Counted from the stretch's first letter, positions 1 to 8,994 are shown. The stretch: DNA of 64,000 nucleotides from Castellaniella hirudinis_A (GCF_047468865.1 NZ_JBLGTV010000001.1:124001-188000); one strand, 5' to 3'. Made by a program: numbers and translations. Notes: generated by a model not told the origin, from the letters alone.

Positions 1-55
1 CCTTGATGCTTGAATCGTTAAGAATCCTCTGAACAAGTCCTCGCGCCGCGTGCGT

Positions 56-110
56 CTGTGGTTTGGGGCCGTCTGCGCCTTGCCTCCAGCCCCAAACCAC
101 AGCGCTTTTT
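56..110 (+). terminator. Perfect 14-bp hairpin with T-tract beyond tssG
   Basis: Positions 56-69 and 89-102 are perfect inverted complements (14 bp, 19-nt loop) and are followed by CGCTTTTT on the plus strand, so this looks like a rho-independent terminator for a plus-strand gene ending before the window. It also lies just past the tssG stop and may end that minus-strand transcript, although no T-run follows on that strand. A second small dyad, CGCTTT/AAAGCG at 103-120, spans the tssG stop codon. Positions 1-55 show no supportable gene. Confidence 0.75.
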
Positions 111-112
111 AG

Positions 113-1093
113 TTAAAGCGTCAGTACCAGGGCCTGGTAAGGATGTTTACCCTGGGCGGGCAGCCAGCTGTTGCGGCCCAGGGCGCCCCAGGCCTGGACG
201 CCCAGGTGCAGGGGGCCGACCACATCGGGGGCGGGCCGGAGTTCGAGTCGGATGTGCAGGGGCGTCACCAGGTAGTAGCGCACCAGGAACTGCAGTTCTT
301 TGAAGGCGGCGCCGCCCGGCAGCAGGCGGGCGAACAAGGCTTCGCCGATCTGGTTGATGCGCAGGGTCAGGTTGCCGGTGCGGCAGCGGATTTCGCTGCC
401 CAGGTGGGCGTCGCCGCCCAGGACGCAGTTTTGCCGGCCCAGGGCCATCTGCTGGGCGGGCGGGATGGGGCGCTTGCGGATGTCCTGCTGGATGATTTCG
501 ACCTGGGTGTCCGGGTACAGCGCCGCCACGATGGTCTGCAGGCCCATGGCGGATCGGGGATATTGGCTGAACAGCCCGGCAAAACGCAGCAGGTGGGCGA
601 CGCCGGGACGATCCAGGTATTTGAGCGGCCGGCATATCCCCACGAAAGTATGGAAGATTTCCAGCAGCCGGTCATCGCCGAATTCCTTGATGCGCATGTG
701 CGCGCGTGATTTCAGCCAGGCGCGGAAAAAAAGCGGGTACAGCGTCTGGCTGATGATGTCCAGGAAGTCGCGGTTGCTGTGGTGGCCTTCGTGGCGCTCG
801 TCGAGCAGGTCTTCGGTGTAGAAGTTGGGCAGGGGCGAGGTCACCCCGTACAGCCCGAGGAAGTTGGCGGTCAGGCGGTATTGGCCGGGCGCGGATTCCT
901 GGATGTTGCTGAGGTCGGTGCCGGGGAAATCCAGGCTCAGGTGGGGCCGTACCCGGACGTCGGGCTCGGGGCTGTTTTGGGGGTGCGGCAGCAGGCGCAG
1001 CAGCCGGTAGGCCTGTGTAAAGGAAAACCGTTCGCCCTGCGTGAGCAGCCGGTTTTTCAGAGCACTGTTTTTAGTCCCAAGCGGATCGGCCAT
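113..1093 (-). CDS. tssG: Type VI secretion baseplate protein TssG
   Basis: The 326-residue product matches TssG (VasB/ImpH, old DUF1305) in length and in its opening, where LTQGERFSFTQAYRLLRLL precedes a region with LGLYGVTSPLPNFYTEDLL. TssG works with TssF, TssE and TssK in the cytoplasmic baseplate wedge on which the Hcp tail assembles. The gene overlaps the 3' end of tssF by 37 bp, so the two are co-transcribed and probably translationally coupled. No signal peptide or membrane segment is expected or seen. A strong hairpin sits right after the stop. Other T6SS genes, if present, lie before position 1. Confidence 0.93.
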   Translation of the reverse strand: MADPLGTKNSALKNRLLTQGERFSFTQAYRLLRLLPHPQNSPEPDVRVRPHLSLDFPGTDLSNIQESAPGQYRLTANFLGLYGVTSPLPNFYTEDLLDERHEGHHSNRDFLDIISQTLYPLFFRAWLKSRAHMRIKEFGDDRLLEIFHTFVGICRPLKYLDRPGVAHLLRFAGLFSQYPRSAMGLQTIVAALYPDTQVEIIQQDIRKRPIPPAQQMALGRQNCVLGGDAHLGSEIRCRTGNLTLRINQIGEALFARLLPGGAAFKELQFLVRYYLVTPLHIRLELRPAPDVVGPLHLGVQAWGALGRNSWLPAQGKHPYQALVLTL

Positions 1094-2787
1094 GTGAATC
1101 GTGTCCCGGTGTTTTTGTCTTGGATTTCAAAGCGCGTGTAGGCATTGATGCTGATGTAGCTGGCCAGGAAGCGATCCAGCACGCAGCCCCACAGGTACAG
1201 CGTGCCCGCCCCCGGCCAGTTTTTCTCGTCGCAACTGAGCACGATGTGCTGGCCTTGCATCAGGCTGCCGCGCACCAGGCGGGATTCGGGGGTGACCGTC
1301 AGGCTTTGCAGGCCCTCGATCTGGCGGTCGTTGGCGCTGCGCACGCTGTTGTCGTGCGAGCAGGTCGAGTTGTACAGGTGCAGGATGGCGCGCAGGTTGG
1401 TGATGCTGGACAGGGACAGCAGGTTCAGCGTCGTGTGGCTGATTACGTCCCAGAGCAGTTTTTCGCCGTGCGGCGGGTCGATCGCGGCGGTGATGGGCGT
1501 GATGTTGCGAAACGTGAAGCGTTCGGGCGACGAACTGGTGGGGCGTGAGATGTCCCCCAGCTTGAGGCGCTCCGGCAAGGTGCGGTTGGTGCAGGTCAGG
1601 TTGATGGACAGGGTTTCGTTGGCGGGGGCTTCGTCCTGGTCGTAGACCACGGACAGGTAGGTGTCGATGGTGCTGCCCACGATGGCGGGGCGGATGGACG
1701 TGCGGTAGCTGGCCTGCGCCTGCTGGCGCGTGTGCGACAGCAGGGAAAAGGGCACATAGCTGCGCGGCAGTGCGCCCCCCTGCAGGTAGCCGCTGACGGC
1801 GTCGATCGAGTAGATTTGGTGGTGCTGGCGCTGGGTGCCGTGCGGCAGGATGAGGTATTCGGAAAGCTCGTGATCCAGCTTGATGGGCTCGGCCTCGGTG
1901 CTGAACAGGTTGACCACGGGGGTGACGTGCAGGGCGAAGCTGCGCGTGCTGATGCCGGGGACGTTGTGGCTGGTCCTGCGCAGGAAGATTTCGATGCGGA
2001 ACCGGCTGCCTTGCAGCACGCCGTTGCCTTTTTGCAGATCGGAAAAGTCGAGGAACAGGAATTTCTGCGGCATGAACAGCAATTCTTGCATCCAGCTGAA
2101 GGCCGGGAACGCGTTGTCGGGGTAGGGCAGCAGAGGTTCTTCGAAGCCCGGCGTTTGCAGCTGCGTGGACAGCAGCACCGAATGCCCGGCCTGGTCGCGC
2201 AGGCGGATGCTTTGCACCTGGCTGTTGAGCAGCATGAACAGGTTGGCGGCTTCGACGGGGTCGTCGGCCAGAAACAGCCGCAGCTGCGACGGGAAAGCGG
2301 GCGTGTCGTCGGGCCCGGGGGCGTTGAACTGGAGTTGCAGGATGTGGCTGCCGTCCGGGGATTTTTCGGTGCTGGCGGATTCGAGGGTGATGGGCGAGAC
2401 CAGGAGGTCGGCGGTGGTGCGAAAGCGGCAGGAGATGTCTTCCAGCGGCGTGGCGCCGATTTCGGTGCCGGCCTGGATCAGGGCGGTTTCGTTGATCTGC
2501 GCCTTGGGGCTGAAGGCTACCATCGAGGTGGCGGGCAAGGGCCGCAAAAACTGCGGCACCAGGACGCTGGCCAGTTCCTGGACGATTTCAGGAAATTCAT
2601 CGTCCAGCTTTTGCCGGGTCAGGCCGTTTAAAAAGGCGACGCCTTCGAGCAGGCGCTCGACGTCGGGGTCGGTGGAGACCGATCCCAGCATGGGGGCCAC
2701 TGCGGGGTTGGCCTGGGCGAATTCCAGCGAATGGGTGCGCAGGTGGGCAAGTTCGGTGGCGTAGAACCGATTGAAGCGGGTGGCCAT
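1057..2787 (-). CDS. tssF: Type VI secretion baseplate protein TssF
   Basis: The 576-residue protein is a typical TssF (VasA/ImpG). Its N-terminus has the family hallmarks: FNRFYATELAHLR, then FAQANPAVAPMLG, the DPDVERLLEGVAFL stretch, and DEFPEIVQELASVLVPQFLR. TssF is the larger wedge subunit of the T6SS baseplate and binds TssG, which is encoded next with a 37-bp overlap. In most clusters tssE precedes tssF. Here the gene upstream is an unrelated glutamate-synthase-like gene, so tssF begins the T6SS part of the locus. About 100 bp separate it from that gene. Confidence 0.93.
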   Translation of the reverse strand: MATRFNRFYATELAHLRTHSLEFAQANPAVAPMLGSVSTDPDVERLLEGVAFLNGLTRQKLDDEFPEIVQELASVLVPQFLRPLPATSMVAFSPKAQINETALIQAGTEIGATPLEDISCRFRTTADLLVSPITLESASTEKSPDGSHILQLQFNAPGPDDTPAFPSQLRLFLADDPVEAANLFMLLNSQVQSIRLRDQAGHSVLLSTQLQTPGFEEPLLPYPDNAFPAFSWMQELLFMPQKFLFLDFSDLQKGNGVLQGSRFRIEIFLRRTSHNVPGISTRSFALHVTPVVNLFSTEAEPIKLDHELSEYLILPHGTQRQHHQIYSIDAVSGYLQGGALPRSYVPFSLLSHTRQQAQASYRTSIRPAIVGSTIDTYLSVVYDQDEAPANETLSINLTCTNRTLPERLKLGDISRPTSSSPERFTFRNITPITAAIDPPHGEKLLWDVISHTTLNLLSLSSITNLRAILHLYNSTCSHDNSVRSANDRQIEGLQSLTVTPESRLVRGSLMQGQHIVLSCDEKNWPGAGTLYLWGCVLDRFLASYISINAYTRFEIQDKNTGTRFTWPIRLGLKTVL

Positions 2788-2891
2788 GGGTGTCGTGTGA
2801 AGCGGTTAATCCAATGATCTTGCATGATGCCCGGGATCGGTGTCAAGAAGACCTTGACGGCCGCCCGGGGCGGTGGGCGGGCGCTTGCGGT

Positions 2892-4568
2892 TCACCCTTG
2901 GGCCGCGGCCGGGGTGTCGGGGATGCTTTGGTCGGCATGGCCGGACAGCGCCGCGCTGAGGCTGTAGAGCGGTTCGAAGGATTCGGCCTGGGCCATGGGC
3001 CAGGCGGTGCGGAAAATCGTATTGCGGAATTTGCCTTCCAGCAGCTCGCCTTTTTGCAGGTCGGGGTACAGGGCCGAGAGCACGCGGACTTCGCCGTTGG
3101 CCAGGCGCCGGGCGATGTGATGCGGGCGCAGGTCGGCGGGATGCCGCAGGCCGGCGGCGCCCAGCAGTTCGCCCAGGGCCTTCAGGGTATTGGCATGGTA
3201 GTTGGCCACCCGCACGGATTTGTCCGCGACGACCAGCGCTTTCTGGCGTTCGGGATCCTGGGTGGTGACGCCGGTGGGGCAGCGCCCCGTGTGGCAGACC
3301 TGGGCCTGGATACAGCCGATGGCGAACATGTAGGCCCGGGCGCTGTTGCACCAGTCGGCCCCCAGCGACATGATGTGCGCCATGTCGAAGGCGCTGATGA
3401 CTTTGCCCGAAGCCCCCAGGCGGATCTGTTCGCGTAGGCCGATGCCGACCAGGGTGTTGTGCACCAGGCGCAGGCCCTCGCGCAGCGGCGTGCCGACGTG
3501 GTCGACGAATTCGATGGGCGCCGCCCCCGTGCCGCCTTCGGCGCCGTCGACCACGATGAAGTCGGGCGTGATGCCCGTGGCTAGCATGGCCTTGGCGATG
3601 GCGAACCATTCCCAGGGGTGGCCGATGCACAGCTTGAAGCCCACGGGCTTGCCGCCGGAGAGCTGACGCAGCTGCGCAATGAAATGCATCAACCCGATGG
3701 GGGTGCCGAAGGCGCTGTGGCTGGCGGGCGAGATGCAGTCCTGTCCGGCCGGCACCCCGCGGGCGGCCGCGATTTCGGGGGTGACCTTGGGCGCGGGCAG
3801 CACGCCGCCGTGGCCGGGCTTGGCCCCCTGGGACAGCTTGATCTCGATCATGCGGATGTTGTCCCGGGTGGCCATGTCGGCAAAGCGTTCGGGGGAAAAG
3901 CTGCCGTCGGGGTGGCGGCAGCCGAAGTAGCCCGAGCCGATGTTCCAGATGAGGTCGCCGCCGTGTTCCAGGTGGTAGGCGCTGACCCCGCCCTCGCCGG
4001 TGTCGTGGGCGAAATGGCCCAGGGCCGCGCCTTTGTTCAGGGCGCGCACGGCATTGGCCGACAGGGCGCCGAAGCTCATGGCGGAAATATTGAAGACGGA
4101 CAGATCGACGGGCCGGGTACAGTCCGGGCCGCCCACCGTGATGCGGAAATCTGTGTCGGGGATGTGCGTGGGCACCATGGCGTGGTTGATCCACTGATAG
4201 CTTTTGTCGTAGACATCGCCCTGGGTGCCGAAGGGGCGTTGATCCATCTGCTGCTTGGCCCGCTGGTAGACCAGGGAGCGGTCGACCCGGGAGAACGGCA
4301 GCTTGAGGGTGTCGTCCTCGAAAAAATATTGGCGGACTTCCGGGCGCACGTATTCGAACAGGAACCGCAGGTTGCCGATGACGGGATAGTTGCGGCGGAT
4401 GGCGTGGCGGGTCTGGCTGAGGTCGTAGACCCCCAGCGCGGACAAAGCCAGGAACAGCAGGCAAGGCAGCCACCAGGCGGCGTTGATCCACAGCGCCAGC
4501 AAGGCGCACAAGACGGTCAGGCCGATGACGAGATGAAAAGCCGTGTGGCGCGTGAACAAACGAGGCAT
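2892..4568 (-). CDS. Membrane-anchored FMN-binding glutamate synthase family protein
   Basis: Residues from about 60 onward match the glutamate synthase central/FMN domain (GltB type, PF01645) without the amidotransferase and C-terminal GltB parts. The segment KLSQGAKPGHGGVLPAPKV and the FDMAHIMSLGADWCNSARAY region are recognisable. A C-x5-C-x4-C cluster near residue 460 (CIQAQVCHTGRCPTG) is the family's 3Fe-4S ligand set. Two hydrophobic helices near residues 12-50 suggest inner-membrane anchoring. The ATG at 4568 was chosen because it begins just before these helices and gives 558 residues, normal for this single-domain subfamily. The reading frame stays open far upstream, but that part overlaps two other genes and is not coding. 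The substrate of this subfamily is not established. Confidence 0.87.
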   Translation of the reverse strand: MPRLFTRHTAFHLVIGLTVLCALLALWINAAWWLPCLLFLALSALGVYDLSQTRHAIRRNYPVIGNLRFLFEYVRPEVRQYFFEDDTLKLPFSRVDRSLVYQRAKQQMDQRPFGTQGDVYDKSYQWINHAMVPTHIPDTDFRITVGGPDCTRPVDLSVFNISAMSFGALSANAVRALNKGAALGHFAHDTGEGGVSAYHLEHGGDLIWNIGSGYFGCRHPDGSFSPERFADMATRDNIRMIEIKLSQGAKPGHGGVLPAPKVTPEIAAARGVPAGQDCISPASHSAFGTPIGLMHFIAQLRQLSGGKPVGFKLCIGHPWEWFAIAKAMLATGITPDFIVVDGAEGGTGAAPIEFVDHVGTPLREGLRLVHNTLVGIGLREQIRLGASGKVISAFDMAHIMSLGADWCNSARAYMFAIGCIQAQVCHTGRCPTGVTTQDPERQKALVVADKSVRVANYHANTLKALGELLGAAGLRHPADLRPHHIARRLANGEVRVLSALYPDLQKGELLEGKFRNTIFRTAWPMAQAESFEPLYSLSAALSGHADQSIPDTPAAAQG

Positions 4569-4603
4569 GGCGGTGGCATCCTGTGCGTATCCAAAGCCAT
4601 ACC

Positions 4604-5050
4604 TTAGCAGAGGCCGGCGGCGGCGGGGGCGGCCGCCGGGATCCAGACGAGTTGCGCGGCCTGGCCGTCCGGGCACCAGACGATGGCGTTTTGCCGGAAG
4701 CGCCGGGCCAGTCCCAGCCCTTGGGCCAGAGGCAGGCCGGGTATCCAGAAGCCCGGCTCGTCCGGCCAGATCCGTGTGGGATCCAGGCCGCAGGCCGGCA
4801 GCCAGGGGCGATCCAGCTGCGCCAACGCGTGCCGCAGGGCCTGGGTCCGCCGCCGGTTGGCGGCGGGCCGCAGCAGGCGGCTGCGCGGGTTGCAGGCGGT
4901 CAGGATCAGGCTGTGGCGGCTGTGGTATTGCCGGTGCAGCGCGGCCAGGGCCGGGTGATGCTGGCCGATGCGCAGCAGCAGGGCCGGGGTGGCGTCGATG
5001 CGATAGAGCGCCGCCTGGTAGGCCAGGGCCGGCGGCAGGCGCGGCGGCAT
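4604..5050 (-). CDS. DUF3293 family protein
   Basis: This is a small soluble protein of 148 residues resembling the DUF3293 family, which has no known function. Visible family traits are an N-terminal YQAALYRID segment, the TACNPRSRLLRP stretch, and a C-terminal half with Arg-rich residues and FWIPGLPLAQGLGLARRF. It lies 9 bp after the HerA-like ATPase gene and 35 bp before the glutamate-synthase-like gene, all on the same strand, so the three probably form one operon. The start at 5050 has only a weak ribosome-binding site. Confidence 0.72.
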   Translation of the reverse strand: MPPRLPPALAYQAALYRIDATPALLLRIGQHHPALAALHRQYHSRHSLILTACNPRSRLLRPAANRRRTQALRHALAQLDRPWLPACGLDPTRIWPDEPGFWIPGLPLAQGLGLARRFRQNAIVWCPDGQAAQLVWIPAAAPAAAGLC

Positions 5051-5059
5051 GCGCGGGCT

Positions 5060-6538
5060 TTAGCGGCGGCCCGTCAGGGATCCCAGCAGGCCGCGCACCA
5101 GCCGGTTGGCGGCGTTGCGCACCATGCTTTTGGCGACGGATTGCACCACGCCGTCGCGCCGGCCGCCTCTGGGGCCGGTGGAGCCGAACAGGAAATCGCT
5201 CAAGATGCCGCCGGCGCCGCCGATCCCGTTCCCGCCCTCGGCGGGGGGCTGGGCGGCGGCCGAGGCCCGCCGCTGCAGGATTTCGTAGGCCGATTCGCGG
5301 TCCAGCGGCTGGTCGTATTTGCCGCCCAGCAGGGATGCGGCCCGCGTGGCTTGGCGTTCGGCGGGTGTGGCCGGACCGATGCGGCTGCCGGGGGCCGCCA
5401 GCCAGACGCGCTGGGTCGGGCTGGGTTGGCCCTTGGCATCCAGCAAGGACACCAGGGCTTCGCCCACGGCCAGTTCGGTGATGGCCGCTTCGATGTCCAG
5501 CCCGGGGCTGGGGCGCATGGTCTGGGCCGCGGTGCGCACGGCTTTCTGGTCGCGCGGGGTGAAGGCGCGCAGGGCATGCTGCACGCGGTGGCCCAACTGT
5601 CCCAGGATCGTGTCGGGGATGTCGCCGGGGTTTTGCGTGATGAAGTACACCCCCACGCCTTTGGATCGGATCAGGCGCACGACCTGCTCGATTTTTTCCA
5701 GCAGGGCCTTGGGGGCGTCCTTGAACAGCAGGTGGGCTTCGTCGAAGAAAAAGACGAGCTTGGGCTGGTCGAGATCGCCGGCCTCGGGCAGGCGTTCGTA
5801 GAGGTCGGCCAGCATCCACAGCAGGAAGACGCCATATAGGCGGGGGGATTGCATCAGGCGGTCGGCCGCCAGGATATTGACCATGCCGCGTCCCTGGGCG
5901 TCCGTGCGCATCCAGTCGAAGACGTCCAGCATGGGTTCGCCGAAGAATTGTTCGGCGCCTTCGTTTTCCAGGCGCAGCAGGCTGCGCTGGATGGCCCCGA
6001 TGGAGGCCGGCGATACCTGGCCGTAGCGGGTGCGTAGTTCGGCCAGGTGCTCGCCCAGATATTGCAGCATGCTGCGCAGGTCTTTCAGATCCAGCACCAG
6101 CAGACCTTCGTCGTCGGCCACCCGGAACACGATGTTCAGAACCCCTTCCTGGGTGTCGTTGAGATCCAGCATGCGGGCCAGCAGCAGGGGGCCCAGGTCG
6201 GAGACCGTGGCTCGGATGGGATGGCCCTGCTGGCCGAAAATATCCCAGAAGGTGGCGGGGCAGGCCCCCCAGGCGGGTTCGGGCAGGCCCAGCTTGCGCA
6301 GGCGCTGGCCCAGTTTGTCGGAAGGCTGGGCGGCCTGGGAGATGCCGCTGAGATCGCCCTTGACGTCGGCCATGAATACCGGGGTGCCGATGCGCGAAAA
6401 GGCTTCGGCCAGCACCTGCAGGGTGACGGTTTTGCCTGTGCCGGTGGCCCCGGTGATGCAGCCATGGCGATTGGCCATCTGCGGCAGGAGGGTGGCTTCG
6501 AAGTCGGTATTGCGGGCGATGAACAGCGGTGTGGCCAT
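5060..6538 (-). CDS. HerA-like ATPase of the DUF853 family
   Basis: The 492-residue protein is a FtsK/HerA-type P-loop ATPase of the DUF853 group. Walker A is GATGTGKTVTL near residue 30 and Walker B is KLVFFFDEAHLLF near residue 245. The run GVGVYFITQNPGDIPDTILGQ and the LGHRVQHALRAFTP stretch are typical of the family. The C-terminus holds a glycine-rich linker and a basic tail. The ATG at 6538 was chosen because AAAGGATC precedes it and the N-terminal residues MATPLFIARN match the family. The frame stays open upstream only as a shadow of selD. The cellular role of DUF853 proteins is unproven. Confidence 0.88.
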   Translation of the reverse strand: MATPLFIARNTDFEATLLPQMANRHGCITGATGTGKTVTLQVLAEAFSRIGTPVFMADVKGDLSGISQAAQPSDKLGQRLRKLGLPEPAWGACPATFWDIFGQQGHPIRATVSDLGPLLLARMLDLNDTQEGVLNIVFRVADDEGLLVLDLKDLRSMLQYLGEHLAELRTRYGQVSPASIGAIQRSLLRLENEGAEQFFGEPMLDVFDWMRTDAQGRGMVNILAADRLMQSPRLYGVFLLWMLADLYERLPEAGDLDQPKLVFFFDEAHLLFKDAPKALLEKIEQVVRLIRSKGVGVYFITQNPGDIPDTILGQLGHRVQHALRAFTPRDQKAVRTAAQTMRPSPGLDIEAAITELAVGEALVSLLDAKGQPSPTQRVWLAAPGSRIGPATPAERQATRAASLLGGKYDQPLDRESAYEILQRRASAAAQPPAEGGNGIGGAGGILSDFLFGSTGPRGGRRDGVVQSVAKSMVRNAANRLVRGLLGSLTGRR

Positions 6539-6569
6539 GAGCGATCCTTTGAGCGGTGCCGAATGCGTT

Positions 6570-7679
6570 TCAGGATACCTGAATCCCGGGCTCGCCTGCC
6601 TGCATCCGGCCGATGCGGGCGGTGTGCGGGAAGCCTTCCGCCCGCAGCAGGGCCAGGATGGCGTCGGCGGCGTCGGGGTGGCAGGCAATCAGCAGCCCGC
6701 CGGAGGTCTGCGGGTCGGTCAGCAGGGCCTGCGCTTCGGGCGGCAGGCCGGCGTCCAGCGCGATATTGGCCTGGCAGGCATGCCAGTTGCGGGCGGACGC
6801 CCCGGTCTGGATGCCTTCTCGAACCAGGGCGGGGGCGGCGGCCAGCCAGGGCAGGGCGGCGTAGTCGATCTTGGCCCGCAGGCCGGCGCCCCGGCACATT
6901 TCCAGCGTGTGGCCCAGCAGGCCAAAGCCCGTGACGTCGGTGAGGGCGTGCACGGCGGGCAGCGCGGCCAGCTGCGTGCCGGGCGTGTTCAGGCGGGTGG
7001 TGCTGTCGATCAAGGCCTGGTAGCCCGCGGCGTCCAGGCGGTTTTTCTTCAGGGCGGCCGACAGCACGCCCACGCCCAGGGGCTTGCTGAGGATCAGGGC
7101 ATCGCCCGCCCGGGCCTGGTCGTTGCGCTTGATCTGATCCGGGTGGGCCAGCCCCATGACGGCCAGCCCGTAAATGGGTTCGACCGAATCAATGGAATGC
7201 CCCCCGGCGATGGGAATGCCGGCGGCCTGACACACGGATGCCCCGCCCGCCAGAATGGCGGCAATGGTGTCGTGCGGCAGGGTTTTGAGCGGCATGCCCA
7301 CCAGGGCCAGGGCCATGATGGGGCGTCCGCCCATGGCGTAGACATCCGATAGCGCATTGGTGGCGGCGATGCGGCCGAAATCGTAGGGGTCGTCCACGAT
7401 GGGCATGAAGAAGTCGGTGGTGGCGATCAGGGCCTGGTCGTCGTTCAGGCGATAGACCGCCGCGTCGTCCGCGGTCCGGGTGCCGACCATCAGTTGGGGA
7501 AACGGCCCGGACGGCAGCGCGTTGCGCATCAGCTTGGCCAGGATATCCGGCGCGATCTTGCAGCCGCAGCCACCGCCGTGGGACAGGGCGGTCAGCCGGG
7601 GGCTGGCCGTATCGCCGGGCGTGGCAGTGTCGGTCGTGTCGGGTGTGGCGGTGGCGGACGTGGCGGGTGTGCGGGTCAT
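6570..7679 (-). CDS. selD: Selenide, water dikinase (selenophosphate synthase)
   Basis: SelD makes selenophosphate from selenide and ATP, the selenium donor for tRNA 2-selenouridine and selenocysteine. The 369-residue protein has the catalytic loop HGGGCGCK near residue 37 with cysteine, not selenocysteine. It also has the DDAAVY metal/ATP motif, TTDFFMPIVDDPYDFGRIAA, and a C-terminal TDPQTSGGLLIAC. The start at 7679 forms an ATGA overlap with the stop of the upstream mnmH gene, so the pair is translationally coupled. About 30 low-complexity Thr/Ala/Pro residues precede the conserved core. No selA, selB or selenocysteine tRNA is visible in this window. Confidence 0.95.
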   Translation of the reverse strand: MTRTPATSATATPDTTDTATPGDTASPRLTALSHGGGCGCKIAPDILAKLMRNALPSGPFPQLMVGTRTADDAAVYRLNDDQALIATTDFFMPIVDDPYDFGRIAATNALSDVYAMGGRPIMALALVGMPLKTLPHDTIAAILAGGASVCQAAGIPIAGGHSIDSVEPIYGLAVMGLAHPDQIKRNDQARAGDALILSKPLGVGVLSAALKKNRLDAAGYQALIDSTTRLNTPGTQLAALPAVHALTDVTGFGLLGHTLEMCRGAGLRAKIDYAALPWLAAAPALVREGIQTGASARNWHACQANIALDAGLPPEAQALLTDPQTSGGLLIACHPDAADAILALLRAEGFPHTARIGRMQAGEPGIQVS

Positions 7680-8758
7680 GGGGTGCTCCGAAGGCGTAGT
7701 TGGGTCAACAGCCGCGCCGCCTGCGCCGGCCCGTCGCTGGCCGTGGGGTCGAAGGCGAAGACCGGCGCCTGGGCCAGGCCGGCGTAATGCCCCTGGCTGC
7801 TGCGGCGATAGGCCGGGTCGTAGTGGTCTTGCACCAGGGCGGCGAACAGTTCGGCGTGGCGGCCCTGGTCGATCAGGGTTTGCCAATCCCGGATTGTCTG
7901 GCGGCTGTGCAGGCCCACCAGCCGCGCCAGGGTCTGCTTGAAGACCGCCGGCGCTTGGAACAGATGGGCATAGTCCTGCAACAGGAAGCCGATACGCTGC
8001 GGCAGTTCGGCCTGCACGCGCACGCATTGGCCGCCATGCATGCCGTGCAGCAGGCTGTCGGGCAGGCTGATCTGGCCGATGCGCCGGCTTTCGGCTTCGA
8101 CGAAGACCGGACGGGCGGGATCCAGGGCGTCCAGCGCCCGCAGCAGGGCGGATTCGAAGCCGCGCTGGCTGGGCTGGGGCTGGCCGGGCAGCGCCCCCAG
8201 CAGTGAGCCGCGATGGCGCGCCAGGCCTTCCAGATCCAGGGTCTGCGCGCCCGCCCGCGCCAGGGCCTGCAGCAGGCGGGTCTTGCCGGATCCGGTGGGG
8301 CCGGCCAGCACGATGTAGCGCAGCTGCGCCGGGCGCAGGGCCAATTGGTCGATCACATGGCGGCGCCAGGTTTTGTAGCCGCCGTCCAGTTGGCGGGCGC
8401 GCCAGCCGATCAGGTTGAACCAGGTGGTCATGGCGCCGGAGCGTTTGCCCCCGCGCCAGCAGTAGATCAGGGGCCGCCAGCTTTGCGGCCGGTCGGCGAA
8501 CAGGGTGTCCAGGTGTTCGGCAATGTGCCGGGCCACCAGGGCCGCGCCCAGACGGGTGGCCTTGAAGGGGGATTCCTGCGCGTACAGCGTGCCGATGACG
8601 ACGCGTTCTTCGTTACTGAGCACGGGGGCGTTGAGGGCGCCCGGGATATGGTCGTCGGCGAATTCCGCCGGGGTGCGCACGTCGATGATGTCGTCGAACC
8701 GGGACAGCGCATCCAGGCCGCAACGCAGGGCACCGGGAGGGGGGGATGGGTGGGTCAT
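7676..8758 (-). CDS. mnmH: tRNA 2-selenouridine synthase (SelU/MnmH)
   Basis: MnmH replaces sulfur with selenium at the wobble uridine of Lys, Glu and Gln tRNAs, using selenophosphate from SelD. The N-terminal rhodanese domain (residues 15-130) carries the active-site cysteine in LIYCWRGGKRSGAM. The C-terminal domain has a P-loop, LAGPTGSGKTRLL, near residue 150. The 360-residue length is normal. The gene leads an operon with selD (4-bp overlap) and follows tRNA-Val on the same strand. Confidence 0.95.
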   Translation of the reverse strand: MTHPSPPPGALRCGLDALSRFDDIIDVRTPAEFADDHIPGALNAPVLSNEERVVIGTLYAQESPFKATRLGAALVARHIAEHLDTLFADRPQSWRPLIYCWRGGKRSGAMTTWFNLIGWRARQLDGGYKTWRRHVIDQLALRPAQLRYIVLAGPTGSGKTRLLQALARAGAQTLDLEGLARHRGSLLGALPGQPQPSQRGFESALLRALDALDPARPVFVEAESRRIGQISLPDSLLHGMHGGQCVRVQAELPQRIGFLLQDYAHLFQAPAVFKQTLARLVGLHSRQTIRDWQTLIDQGRHAELFAALVQDHYDPAYRRSSQGHYAGLAQAPVFAFDPTASDGPAQAARLLTQLRLRSTP

Positions 8759-8767
8759 GCCGGGAGG

Positions 8768-8843
8768 TGGTGGGTGCTGAGGGGTTCGAACCCCCGACCT
8801 ACGCCGTGTAAAGGCGCCGCTCTACCAACTGAGCTAAGCACCC
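8768..8843 (-). tRNA. tRNA-Val (anticodon UAC)
   Basis: Read on the minus strand, a cloverleaf starts with GGGTGCTTAGCTCAGTTGG. The acceptor stem GGGTGCT pairs with AGCACCC and the D-loop is canonical. The anticodon stem GCGCC/GGCGT encloses a loop with TAC, and a GGGGGTTCGAACCCC T-arm is present. The CCA end is encoded at 8770-8768. The anticodon UAC reads GUA and related valine codons. Confidence 0.95.
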
Positions 8844-8944
8844 CCGATCAGCCGCCTGTCTGCGGGTCAAGGGCGCAATTATATCGGGGCCATGTGGATA
8901 GGGCAAACATGCCGGCTTGCCGTTGCCGGGCCGGCCGCGCATGG

Positions 8945-8965
8945 AAAAGCCACCGCGAAGGTGGC
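8945..8965 (-). terminator. Putative terminator after the HU gene
   Basis: On the minus strand GCCACC, a TTCGC loop and GGTGGC are followed by TTTT, about 30 nt beyond the HU stop codon. The stem is short (6 bp) but well placed for rho-independent termination before tRNA-Val. Confidence 0.55.
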
Positions 8966-8994
8966 CTGGTGCAAACGCCCGCCGTGGCGGATGA

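Noticed and set aside
4569..5819. Long in-frame extension upstream of the glutamate-synthase-like gene
   Set aside because: It overlaps DUF3293 and the HerA-like ATPase genes in another frame and reads as Arg/Pro/Gly-rich, the usual high-GC shadow. The conserved protein begins at 4568.
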